Shown here in pieces: positions 38,186-45,861 of a DNA stretch of 64,000 bases. The notes beneath the pieces were generated by a model, which ran no database searches, was not told where the DNA came from, and saw only the letters and a program-made list of their open reading frames with translations. The stretch covers positions 60,044-124,043 of the forward strand of contig CAKZLY010000027.1 of assembly GCA_937127445.1 (NCBI GenBank). The letters run 5' to 3'. Position 1 is the stretch's first letter; every line of letters begins with the position of its first letter. This stretch comes from Eximiradius sp. (GTDB lineage Bacteria > Bacteroidota > Ignavibacteria > Kapaibacteriales > UBA2268). Both the position numbers and the translations under genes were made by a program.

Positions 38186-38622
38186 TTCAAATACTCATTA
38201 ATATCTATGACTTCACCTTTTATTTTGAAAATTGTTTCAATCTTTATTTCAGTGTTTAAGCTTCTTGAAACGGGGCAACTTTTAATAATGTTTACGAATA
38301 GTTTTTTGCCTTCTTCATCAAGATATATTGGGAAATCAATATCAAGATAAATAGTAGAAATTCTTCTATAAGGAACGTTTGTCATTTCCTTTTTAGCAGA
38401 AATACGCAAACCTTGAATATCAAGATTGCGACCACGAGCAGCAATACCCATAATTGTTGCTATACACGAAGCAATAGAAGCAGCTGTAAGATCAGTAGGT
38501 GATATATATTCAGCTCTACCGTGGTTATCTATGGGTGCATCTGTTAAAAAACTTGTTTGAGAAGGTTCGTGAGTAACCTTACAATGCAAATCACCTAAAT
38601 ATTCGACATTTATTGTAACCAT
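38182..38622 (-). CDS. OsmC/YhfA family peroxide-resistance protein
   Basis: This 146-residue protein has the OsmC fold, whose members reduce organic hydroperoxides or serve as thiol-dependent redox proteins. Two conserved Cys positions are present, in AASIASCIATIMGIAA and in IIKSCPVSRSL. The segment SPTDLTAASIASC is the family signature. It is the first gene of a seven-gene run. OsmC versus the more distant YhfA type cannot be settled by eye. Confidence 0.9.
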   Translation of the reverse strand: MVTINVEYLGDLHCKVTHEPSQTSFLTDAPIDNHGRAEYISPTDLTAASIASCIATIMGIAARGRNLDIQGLRISAKKEMTNVPYRRISTIYLDIDFPIYLDEEGKKLFVNIIKSCPVSRSLNTEIKIETIFKIKGEVIDINEYLK

Positions 38623-38651
38623 ATCTGCCTAATTATCTAACAATGTTTATA

Positions 38652-38659
38652 CAAAATTA
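38652..38659 (-). promoter_or_regulatory. Possible -7 element (TAATTTTG) for the OsmC-led operon
   Basis: The minus strand reads TAATTTTG, 30 nt before the OsmC start. A -33 TTG is not evident. Confidence 0.35.
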
Positions 38660-38677
38660 ACAAAATGACATAAATAT

Positions 38678-39469
38678 TTATGTTTTATTTGCAATCGATC
38701 CTCCTACAATAAAATCCAATGCCATAAGCAGTAAAAAAATACCATAAATAATTTTTACGTATTTAGTTCTTAGAGATAAAGTAATTTTTGCACCAATAAT
38801 TGCTCCAAAAACAATGCCAATTGCAATAGCAATAGCAAAATTCAATACAATAAAACCATTGTTGAAATAAACAATCACGCCTGGCAACCCAACCGGCAGT
38901 AGCAATGCACCTAATGATGTACCAATCGCATTTTTGGGATGAAACCGAAGCACATACATTAGAAATGGTGTAATTACAAGCCCACCACCAATACCAAACA
39001 TTCCCGAAAGAATTCCAGCTAGCACTCCAATAAACAATGGGAATAAGGGCGAAACGGTATTTTTATATTCATAGACAATTTTTTCAGACTTATTCTTTTT
39101 TATAAGCTCTAATGGCTTAATAAAATAGAAACTCACAAATAATAGAAAAATACCGTATATTATTTTTAAAATTTTAGAACTAATAGCTGCAACAGCTTCT
39201 GCTCCAAAATATACTCCAATAGATAACCCCAAAGCAATCAAGGCAGCAACTTTAATATTTAAAAAACCAGATTTATAGAATTTTATACAGGCAAAAATCC
39301 CAACAGGCAATAAAAGTGCGGCAAGAGAAGTCCCAGTGGCTATGTGCAAAGGCAACGAAAAGATAATAATTAAAGCTGGAACAATTACTACCCCACCACC
39401 AATGCCAAACATACCAGCCGCAATTCCAGCAATAGTACCAATTATTAGAGCAATTATTATATCGAACAT
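38678..39469 (-). CDS. TauE/SafE family permease
   Basis: This 263-residue membrane protein belongs to the sulfite exporter/TauE family. It has an internal duplication: GMFGIGGGVVIVPALI with GTSLAALLLPVG near the start is repeated as GMFGIGGGLVITPFLM with GTSLGALLLPVG near the middle. About eight membrane segments are present. Substrates in this family are small sulfur compounds or other anions; which one is unknown. The start ATG overlaps the stop of the MazG-like gene by one base, so the two are coupled. Confidence 0.92.
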   Translation of the reverse strand: MFDIIIALIIGTIAGIAAGMFGIGGGVVIVPALIIIFSLPLHIATGTSLAALLLPVGIFACIKFYKSGFLNIKVAALIALGLSIGVYFGAEAVAAISSKILKIIYGIFLLFVSFYFIKPLELIKKNKSEKIVYEYKNTVSPLFPLFIGVLAGILSGMFGIGGGLVITPFLMYVLRFHPKNAIGTSLGALLLPVGLPGVIVYFNNGFIVLNFAIAIAIGIVFGAIIGAKITLSLRTKYVKIIYGIFLLLMALDFIVGGSIANKT

Positions 39470-39807
39470 TAATAATCTTCTCCTTTTTGGGCAAGTTCCA
39501 AACGTTTTTTTTCGATTATTTTTAGTTTATTCGCGACAGCTTTGGCAAGATTAATTTTCCGAGCATTTGCATAATTTAGTAAAGCGATAAAAGTATCTGC
39601 AGCTTCATCAGCTATTTGTTCCAGTTGGACAAATTTTCCTTTCCAAATTTTTTTTTCTAAATTAGCTAATTCTCCTGCTTCTCCATTTAATTCTAAACAA
39701 AAAAATTCAGGGCTACGTTGTAGAAAATATTGATTTTGGTAACCATCAAAATCTCTTTGGATGTTAGCCAGGTATTCTTCTAATAATTCAAAATATCCAT
39801 TAATCAT
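39469..39807 (-). CDS. MazG-like nucleotide pyrophosphohydrolase
   Basis: This 112-residue all-helical protein has the metal-binding pattern of the MazG/dUTPase-C family: ELNGEAGEL (E-x2-E) and, about 27 residues later, DEAADTFIALLNYA (E-x2-D). Such enzymes hydrolyse non-canonical or excess nucleoside triphosphates. It is a single-domain form, unlike full-length MazG. It lies one base upstream of the TauE gene and 51 bases after recO. Confidence 0.82.
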   Translation of the reverse strand: MINGYFELLEEYLANIQRDFDGYQNQYFLQRSPEFFCLELNGEAGELANLEKKIWKGKFVQLEQIADEAADTFIALLNYANARKINLAKAVANKLKIIEKKRLELAQKGEDY

Positions 39808-39858
39808 TTCTCCACTCCATTATTTTCAAGCACTATAAAAGTAAATATTGAAAAATTT

Positions 39859-40605
39859 CTATAGTAATCCCATTAAATAAAAAGACTTATATTCAAATTT
39901 TCTCTCAAAGTGAAAACTAAAATATTTTTCGAAAAACGACAAAACCTTTGAGAATGCAATTTTGTTTTCAGGGACAGTATCTAAAAGATTCAGTGGTAAT
40001 CTAAATATATTTTGTAAATATAAAGCAGTTTGATAATCAAAAATTAATGTATTTTTCTGATTTGAGCCTAACATAATTGGTCGTCCATCTTCAATAGAAA
40101 AGGCATATTTTTCGTTTTTCGGTAAATCATTATCAAGCATAAAATCAAATTGAAGCCAAAAACCAAGAGTTTCTGCAAGCTTAAACTGTGAAGCAACAAA
40201 AAAATTAAACGGATTTGAAGAGATATTGTTTAATAAATTTAAAATATTTACTGAATAATCAAACAAGTCTTCAAAAGCATTGTTTTCACCTAATGAAAGA
40301 TAGAAAGATTCTATCATCATCATTCCACAAGTAATGTGCTCGAGCGAAGAAAAAATTGCATTCATTGGTACAACATTCGATGCAGATGCCAGTAAATGCA
40401 GCCCTTCCCTATTTTTGTCATAGTAAGTAATTTCCAGAATACTCATCGGTTGCGATACAAAATGCAATTTGCTTTTAGGATTGCGCAGTCCTTTTCCAAT
40501 AAGAGATATTCTCCCTTTTTCGCGGGTAAAAACCGAAATAATTTTGCTCGATTCACCGAAATCAAACGAATGTAAAACAATAGCAAGCTGCTTCTGGATC
40601 ATCAC
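39859..40605 (-). CDS. recO: DNA repair protein RecO
   Basis: RecO loads RecA onto single-stranded DNA together with RecR. The N-terminal OB-fold shows HSFDFGESSKIISVFTREKGRISLIGKGLR, with the residues conserved in the family, and the 248-residue length is normal. The C-terminal zinc cysteines seen in some RecO proteins are missing here. It lies 27 bases after the isomerase gene. MM at the N-terminus leaves the start uncertain by one codon. Confidence 0.88.
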   Translation of the reverse strand: MMIQKQLAIVLHSFDFGESSKIISVFTREKGRISLIGKGLRNPKSKLHFVSQPMSILEITYYDKNREGLHLLASASNVVPMNAIFSSLEHITCGMMMIESFYLSLGENNAFEDLFDYSVNILNLLNNISSNPFNFFVASQFKLAETLGFWLQFDFMLDNDLPKNEKYAFSIEDGRPIMLGSNQKNTLIFDYQTALYLQNIFRLPLNLLDTVPENKIAFSKVLSFFEKYFSFHFERKFEYKSFYLMGLL

Positions 40606-40632
40606 TTCAAATAATTATTTTGAGCTAACATA

Positions 40633-41712
40633 TCAACTTTTGCTTAATATGTCTTTCATTTTGGAAATTAGCGGTATTGGTGTAGGGTCTTGTCCATTAA
40701 GCAAAGCAAGCCAATAGCTTACCCAATCACCTAAATAGATTAAATCGAAAATACGTTCAAGCAAACTATCAGCATCACTTTGAAGCTCAATTACTACATT
40801 ACCCATATCAGAAAAAATTTGTTTAATTGCTTTAAAACGCTTTGAAATTTGTGGATTTTCGTCTTTATCACGTAGCAGAATAAAAACAAAGTGATTGATT
40901 AACAAACTTGGTTCAATCCAGGAATTAATTTCGTTATGATTCATTTCAGGAAGCAATCCACCAAAAGCTAAATTCTTGGAATTTTCTTGAATTTGACCAC
41001 GCCAACGAAGATTTACAACGTCTAATGTATTTTCGGATGAATAAATTACAGGTATTTTCCCTTTAATTTGTTTCGCAATTGAAAATGAAAGATTACGATT
41101 GGTATTTTCTGAATAGATTTTTGATTTGTTGATTAATAACTCTATGGTAGTTTCAATATTATTTAATATTATCTTTGAAATGTTGTTTTTGGTAGCATTA
41201 ATGCGAATTAGAAACAATAGCAAGGTGAAAAAAGAATAACCAAGTGCGCATCTTGGCATAAAACCTGATGGAATATTTATAACAGGATAACCGTCTTTTC
41301 TGGCTAATTCTTCGAGTTTTCCCCCACTTGTAATAGCTAATATATTTTTTGTACGACTCTTTGCTAAATTATAAGCAGAAATGGTTTCTTCTGTTCCTCC
41401 TGAATAAGATGATGCAACCACATACCAGCTTTCGTCAATATAGTTTGGAATTTCATAATTTCTGTTAATGAAAATTTGAAGGTGATTCGCACCCGGCATT
41501 TGTTTGCAAAAAGAACGCAGCAAATCGCCGCCAATTGCCGAACCACCCATTCCAAGTATTAAAAATTTAGTCGGCAAAATATCAATATTATAATAAATTT
41601 CACAATTTCTAGCAATTTCGATCGCTTCTTTTATTTGTTGTGGGAAATCGAGCAATACTTGAAACATTGAAGCAGAATCAAATTTTCTCAAATCATCAAA
41701 ATTCTCAATCAT
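40633..41712 (-). CDS. Bifunctional phosphoglucose/phosphomannose isomerase
   Basis: This 359-residue SIS-fold protein interconverts aldose and ketose 6-phosphates of glucose and mannose. GMGGSAIGGDLLR near residue 54 and SSYSGGTEETI near residue 100 are the two sugar-phosphate loops. The C-terminal SIS half is more divergent. It supplies fructose 6-phosphate to the phosphofructokinase encoded elsewhere in the window. The assignment follows the PGI/PMI family, with short length and no eukaryote-like PGI motifs. Confidence 0.9.
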   Translation of the reverse strand: MIENFDDLRKFDSASMFQVLLDFPQQIKEAIEIARNCEIYYNIDILPTKFLILGMGGSAIGGDLLRSFCKQMPGANHLQIFINRNYEIPNYIDESWYVVASSYSGGTEETISAYNLAKSRTKNILAITSGGKLEELARKDGYPVINIPSGFMPRCALGYSFFTLLLFLIRINATKNNISKIILNNIETTIELLINKSKIYSENTNRNLSFSIAKQIKGKIPVIYSSENTLDVVNLRWRGQIQENSKNLAFGGLLPEMNHNEINSWIEPSLLINHFVFILLRDKDENPQISKRFKAIKQIFSDMGNVVIELQSDADSLLERIFDLIYLGDWVSYWLALLNGQDPTPIPLISKMKDILSKS

Positions 41713-41863
41713 CTTTAACCTTTTTCGATTTACAATTAATTAACATGAAAATTACAAAAAATTTCAATACAATATTAATCTTATTGACCTTTGTTTAATA
41801 TTTTTTTATGTTAAGAAGAGAATTAAAATAGAACTATTCATATTTTTTTACAATTAATAAAAA

Positions 41864-41891
41864 AAGAGGCTGATATAGAACTCAGCCTCTT
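41864..41891 (-). terminator. Terminator after the DUF3467 gene
   Basis: On the minus strand a 10-bp stem (41882-41891 with 41864-41873, core GAGGCTGA) is followed by a T-rich run. It lies 18 bases after the DUF3467 stop codon. Confidence 0.88.
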
Positions 41892-41908
41892 GATAAATGA
41901 TATATAAA

Positions 41909-42229
41909 CTAATTAACCTTAGGAGTGCCAGTATCGAAACCTTCAAACAGTTTCCCCATAGGCCCATCAATATTGATTTCGCCAAAAGTCGTTTCGTATT
42001 TACGAATATTATCGTTTAAAGCACGAAGTAGTAATTTTGCATGTTGGGGTGTCATAATAATTCGCGACATAACTTTTGCTTTTGGCACACCTGGAAGCAA
42101 CCGAGTAAAATCAAATACAAACTCCGCAGGCGAATGCGAAATAATTGCTAAGTTCGAATAAATACCTTCGGCTTCTTTTTCGCCGAGTTCTATACTGATC
42201 TGTTGTGGCTGATTTTCTTTCTTATCCAT
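41909..42229 (-). CDS. DUF3467 domain protein
   Basis: This 106-residue protein belongs to the DUF3467 family, whose function is unknown. The conserved block is IYSNLAIISHSPAEFVFDF followed by PKAKVMSRIIMTPQHAK. I chose the ATG at 42229 (start MDKKENQPQ), 14 bases after the stop of the TPR lipoprotein gene, because the longer frame would start inside that gene. AGGTG precedes it at normal spacing. It is probably read with the TPR lipoprotein. Confidence 0.85.
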   Translation of the reverse strand: MDKKENQPQQISIELGEKEAEGIYSNLAIISHSPAEFVFDFTRLLPGVPKAKVMSRIIMTPQHAKLLLRALNDNIRKYETTFGEINIDGPMGKLFEGFDTGTPKVN

Positions 42230-42242
42230 AAAAACACCTATA

Positions 42243-43748
42243 TTATTTAAGACTTTCAAATTTTGACTGAACTTCTTTAAGTTTCTTTTCGTTTTTCATA
42301 TCACTATAGATTTTAATCATTTTTAGATAATAATTGGATTTTTTACTATCGTCAATTTTATTTTCAATTGCTTCTAATTTAAAAACAACAGCATCTAATT
42401 TATTCTTTTCGTTTGTTACTAAATAAATATTGGCAAGTTCAGCCAGAACGTCCATATCATCTTTGAATTGCTCGGTATTAAGAGAGCGTTCAAAATAATC
42501 AGCTGAATTTCTAAGATGAGGCATAAACGCTTCAACATTAATTTTGTATTTAGGATCCTTGTCTAATTTATCTTGCTCAGAAACCTGGATTTTATATGCT
42601 TTGTTTTTGTATGCAGACGCAATATTTCTTAGCGCAAAATCATAATTTGGGTCAATAGATAGTGATTTTTGATATTTTTCAATAGCACTATCATAATTAC
42701 CGAAATTCATCAATAATGAGCCATATTGTTCCCAATAAATTTTATTTTCAGGATCAGCTTTGATCAGTTCTTCCATTTCTTTAATAGCAACATCTTTCTT
42801 ATCCAGTTCAATATAAAGGTTAATCAAAGAAGTGTTTGCATCGGCATTATAAGGTTCTAAAATTGTAAGCAATTTAACATAACTGAGAGCAGCTTCTTTG
42901 TTTTTCAAACTGTGATAATAATATGATGCAAGAGCTCCTATTGGAGAACTATTAAGTGGAGTGAATTGCGTTTGCTCGGCAGGCAACCAATCTCTTGGTG
43001 GATTAACACGCCAACCTGCAACTTGCCATTGACCATTTGCCTTATCAGAGAAGAAATAAACAGTACGACCTTTAACAACATAAGTATCGGTTCTGATTGA
43101 ATCGCCCGACATATTGATTGAAGAATTTACTTTTGATGGCTTTCCAAACTTTTCAGATAACTTTTCAGTTGGGAAATTAATATAAACATTGTTTGCCTTT
43201 GCAAAATCTAATTCAGGTTTAATATTTTCAACATATTTGTTGTAAGCTTCCATTGCTTTTTCTTGGTCGCCTTTAAGCTCGTGAAGGCTTGCTTCAATAA
43301 TGTAGAAGTCAACAATACGAGGCATATAATATGTGCCAATTTGAGTAAAAGTAACGCCTTTGATGTATGCTTGTTCATCTTTTGTTTTATTATATTTAGC
43401 ATAGTTGTTCCAAGCCTCGTTATATGCATTTACCCAAAGAGCATTTCGCATACCAACTTTTCTTTCTTTAATAATACTAATAGTATCTTTATCCATCAAC
43501 TCTTTGAAAACAAGATGAGCATTTTCAATGTCACGCAGTTGAATATATGAATCTGCAAGTAAAAGTTTTGCTTCATAATTATTAGGATTTTTCTGAATTT
43601 CAAGTTTCGCGAATTCAACTGCTTTTTGGTAATCTTTGTTTTGATACGCAACTTTAGCTGTGGTCATTTCACGTGAAGAACACTGTGAACCTTGCATCAA
43701 CAATGCAGAAACTACCAAAATTAATACAATTTTAAAGCACTTTTTCAA
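42243..43748 (-). CDS. TPR lipoprotein
   Basis: The first 23 residues form a lipoprotein signal ending QGSQC, so the mature protein should be acylated at this Cys and reside at the outer or inner membrane. About ten TPR-like units lie between residues 28 and 495; the central ones (IYWEQYGSLLMNFGNYDSAIEKYQKSLSIDP) are clear and others are degenerate. A non-TPR insert of about 80 residues (TYVVKGRTVYFF) lies near residue 220. The start codon is TTG: the GGAG at 43757 is 8 nt upstream and no ATG fits. Function is unknown. Confidence 0.8.
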   Translation of the reverse strand: MKKCFKIVLILVVSALLMQGSQCSSREMTTAKVAYQNKDYQKAVEFAKLEIQKNPNNYEAKLLLADSYIQLRDIENAHLVFKELMDKDTISIIKERKVGMRNALWVNAYNEAWNNYAKYNKTKDEQAYIKGVTFTQIGTYYMPRIVDFYIIEASLHELKGDQEKAMEAYNKYVENIKPELDFAKANNVYINFPTEKLSEKFGKPSKVNSSINMSGDSIRTDTYVVKGRTVYFFSDKANGQWQVAGWRVNPPRDWLPAEQTQFTPLNSSPIGALASYYYHSLKNKEAALSYVKLLTILEPYNADANTSLINLYIELDKKDVAIKEMEELIKADPENKIYWEQYGSLLMNFGNYDSAIEKYQKSLSIDPNYDFALRNIASAYKNKAYKIQVSEQDKLDKDPKYKINVEAFMPHLRNSADYFERSLNTEQFKDDMDVLAELANIYLVTNEKNKLDAVVFKLEAIENKIDDSKKSNYYLKMIKIYSDMKNEKKLKEVQSKFESLK

Positions 43749-43886
43749 TTTTTTGTCTCCTATAATTATTTGTAATTTTCAGTTTATAAAAAATATAATT
43801 TATTGAAAATAGTCGAATTCTCAAAATTAATATAAGAATTATTGGCAATCATAAATTATCATAGAATATAAAATCGATTTTTTGAT

Positions 43887-43894
43887 TAATTTTG
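43887..43894 (+). promoter_or_regulatory. Possible -7 element (TAATTTTG) for the YqaA-Nudix-GT2 run
   Basis: TAATTTTG is 43 nt before the ATG at 43930. The usual -33 TTG is missing. Confidence 0.35.
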
Positions 43895-43904
43895 TTTTTT
43901 CCAA

Positions 43905-43928
43905 AATTATAATTATAATTATAATTAT
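43905..43928 (+). repeat. AATTAT hexanucleotide tandem repeat
   Basis: Four perfect copies of AATTAT end just before the ATG of the YqaA-like gene. In the reading frame used for the longer form they would code for a run of isoleucines, which supports the later start. Confidence 0.85.
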
Positions 43929-43929
43929 T

Positions 43930-44538
43930 ATGATTTTAACAAAAGTTCAAAAATGGATGAAATATGGCAAGGAATGGATGGAGAGCTTTGCAAACAAGCC
44001 TTATGCCTTTCAAGCGTTATTTATTATTTCTTTCATAGAAGCTTCTTTCTTTCCGTTGCCACCTGATATATTGTTGCTTGCAATTGCAATAAGCGCTCCG
44101 GAACAAGGATTTAGAGCTGCTTTTTGGTGTACAATTGGTTCAGTGATAGGTGGAATTGGTGGCTATTACATTGGTTGGGGATTGATGGAAATAGTTGGCA
44201 ACAGAATCATCGATTTTTATCACGCACAAGATGCTTGGCTAAGAATTGTTGAAGCATATAATAGTGAAGTTGGGATATGGTTTCTTGCTTTAGCTTCATT
44301 TACACCTATACCTTATAAAGTTGCTACAATTGCAGCTGGTGCAGTAAATATGGAGTTTTTCTCATTCGTTGGGGTTTCCCTAATTGGAAGAGCTGCAAGA
44401 TTTACTCTTGTTGGCGGTCTAATTTATTTCTTAGGTCCCAAAATAAAATATTTCATAGACAAATACTTCGATAAATTATCAATTGCTTTTGCAATACTCT
44501 TAATTGGAGGATTTGTAGCAATAAAATATATATTTTAA
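43930..44538 (+). CDS. YqaA/DedA-like membrane protein (SNARE-associated family)
   Basis: This 202-residue membrane protein belongs to the VTT/DedA superfamily, thought to handle lipid carriers or membrane potential. The conserved segment is FIEASFFPLPPDILLLAIA, followed by FWCTIGSVIGGIGGYYIGWG, and the FTPIPYKVATIAAGAV motif in the second half matches YqaA. The last two segments are hydrophobic. I chose the ATG at 43930; the longer frame has a TTG start within the promoter-like region and would add only a run of Ile from an AATTAT repeat. It is one base before the Nudix gene. Confidence 0.85.
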   Translation: MILTKVQKWMKYGKEWMESFANKPYAFQALFIISFIEASFFPLPPDILLLAIAISAPEQGFRAAFWCTIGSVIGGIGGYYIGWGLMEIVGNRIIDFYHAQDAWLRIVEAYNSEVGIWFLALASFTPIPYKVATIAAGAVNMEFFSFVGVSLIGRAARFTLVGGLIYFLGPKIKYFIDKYFDKLSIAFAILLIGGFVAIKYIF

Positions 44539-44539
44539 A

Positions 44540-45022
44540 ATGGATTACAAAACCAAAACTGTTCAGGTTCATATTATTCGCTTCAATAAAAATGAAGAAA
44601 AATATGAGCAATTAATTCTTAAGCGCAATGAAAACGCTAAGCCATATCCCAATGTATGGCAAGTGGTAACTGGTTGTATTGAAAAATTTGAAGCACCAAT
44701 CGAAACAGCTATTAGAGAAGTATTCGAAGAAACTGGGATTGTTCCGGTTAAATTGTGGAACCTGCCTTATTTAGCTTCTTTTTACAGCTATCGTGAAAAT
44801 GAAGTGAATTTTTCACCAGTTTTTGTCTTTGAAGTATATGATGATGCAAAAGTAAATATTTCACATGAACATTCAGATTACAAATGGATTGCATTAAGTG
44901 ATATTTCAAAATATGTTATGTTTCCGAGCCACGTTATTGCTTCTGATTATATTGAGAAATATATTATTACTAACGAAAATAATCATTTCTACCTAATTGA
45001 CGAAAGCATATGGAAAAAATAA
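44540..45022 (+). CDS. Nudix hydrolase
   Basis: This 160-residue enzyme hydrolyses a nucleoside diphosphate linked to another group. The Nudix box is complete at residues 45-67 (GCIEKFEAPIETAIREVFEETGI; catalytic core REVFEETG). The protein resembles NudB-like dATP/dihydroneopterin triphosphate pyrophosphohydrolases, but the substrate is not known. It is one base after the YqaA gene and overlaps the glycosyltransferase gene by 13 bases, so the three are an operon. Confidence 0.9.
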   Translation: MDYKTKTVQVHIIRFNKNEEKYEQLILKRNENAKPYPNVWQVVTGCIEKFEAPIETAIREVFEETGIVPVKLWNLPYLASFYSYRENEVNFSPVFVFEVYDDAKVNISHEHSDYKWIALSDISKYVMFPSHVIASDYIEKYIITNENNHFYLIDESIWKK

Positions 45023-45861
45023 CTGCTTGTGTGGTAACATATAACAGGCTCGATTTATTGAAACAAGTAATTGATGGACTTAGAAATCAAACTCGTAAAA
45101 TTGATGAAATAGTCGTAGTGAATAATTGCTCTAATGATGGGACCTACGAATGGTTAGTAGAACAAAATGATATTACAACGATTACTCAGGAAAATCTCGG
45201 AAGTTCAGGGGGCCAGTACACTGCTTCAAAATATGCATATTCAAAAGGAGCTGATTATATCTGGCTAATGGACGATGATGTAGTAGCAAAACCAAATTGT
45301 CTGGAAATTTTGCTTAAATATCGAAATAAATATGATATTTTATGCCCATTAAGGTATAATATTGAAGACGTTTATTTGAATGATGTAAAAAAAATAACTC
45401 TTGACAACCCTTTTAAAAGTATCTGGAGAGAAATAATTTCAGATGATGATTTAAAAAACGAAGCCATTCCAGTTGAAGCATTTACATTCGAAGGACCGCT
45501 TATTCATAAAACTGTATTTGAAAAAATTGGACTTCCTGAAAAGAATTTTTTCATTTACGGTGACGACACAGAATTTTCAGTTAGAGCATTAAAAAATAAT
45601 TTCAAAGCAGCTGTAATAAGAGATGCTATTTTTATCAGATTAATTACTCCTGTACCTGATAAAGCAAAATTCACTTGGAAAACGTATTATATGGTTCGTA
45701 ACTTGTCAGCAATTGATAAGCTTCACGGGGATGGATTTGTTCCGTATATAAGGCCAATTGGCTATTTTTTAACATTTTTGAAAACAGTGGAGAACTTTAA
45801 ACAGCTCAAAACATTATTCAAAGCATTAATTGATGGCTATAAATACAAAAGTACAAATTAA
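45010..45861 (+). CDS. Family 2 glycosyltransferase
   Basis: This 283-residue GT-A enzyme uses a nucleotide sugar. The N-terminal nucleotide-binding strand (ACVVTYNRLDLLKQVI) and the metal-binding DDD at residues 88-90 (IWLMDDDV) are clear, and the acceptor region carries a GDDTEFSVRA motif with the expected acidic residues. It resembles rhamnosyl/galactofuranosyl-type GT2 proteins; donor and acceptor cannot be told. It has no membrane segment. Its stop overlaps the convergent TPR gene stop by TTAA. Confidence 0.9.
   Translation: MEKITACVVTYNRLDLLKQVIDGLRNQTRKIDEIVVVNNCSNDGTYEWLVEQNDITTITQENLGSSGGQYTASKYAYSKGADYIWLMDDDVVAKPNCLEILLKYRNKYDILCPLRYNIEDVYLNDVKKITLDNPFKSIWREIISDDDLKNEAIPVEAFTFEGPLIHKTVFEKIGLPEKNFFIYGDDTEFSVRALKNNFKAAVIRDAIFIRLITPVPDKAKFTWKTYYMVRNLSAIDKLHGDGFVPYIRPIGYFLTFLKTVENFKQLKTLFKALIDGYKYKSTN

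Noticed and set aside
42230..42259. Longer DUF3467 protein starting inside the TPR lipoprotein gene
   Set aside because: The later ATG at 42229 has AGGTG at proper spacing and begins at the usual low-complexity N-terminus of the family.
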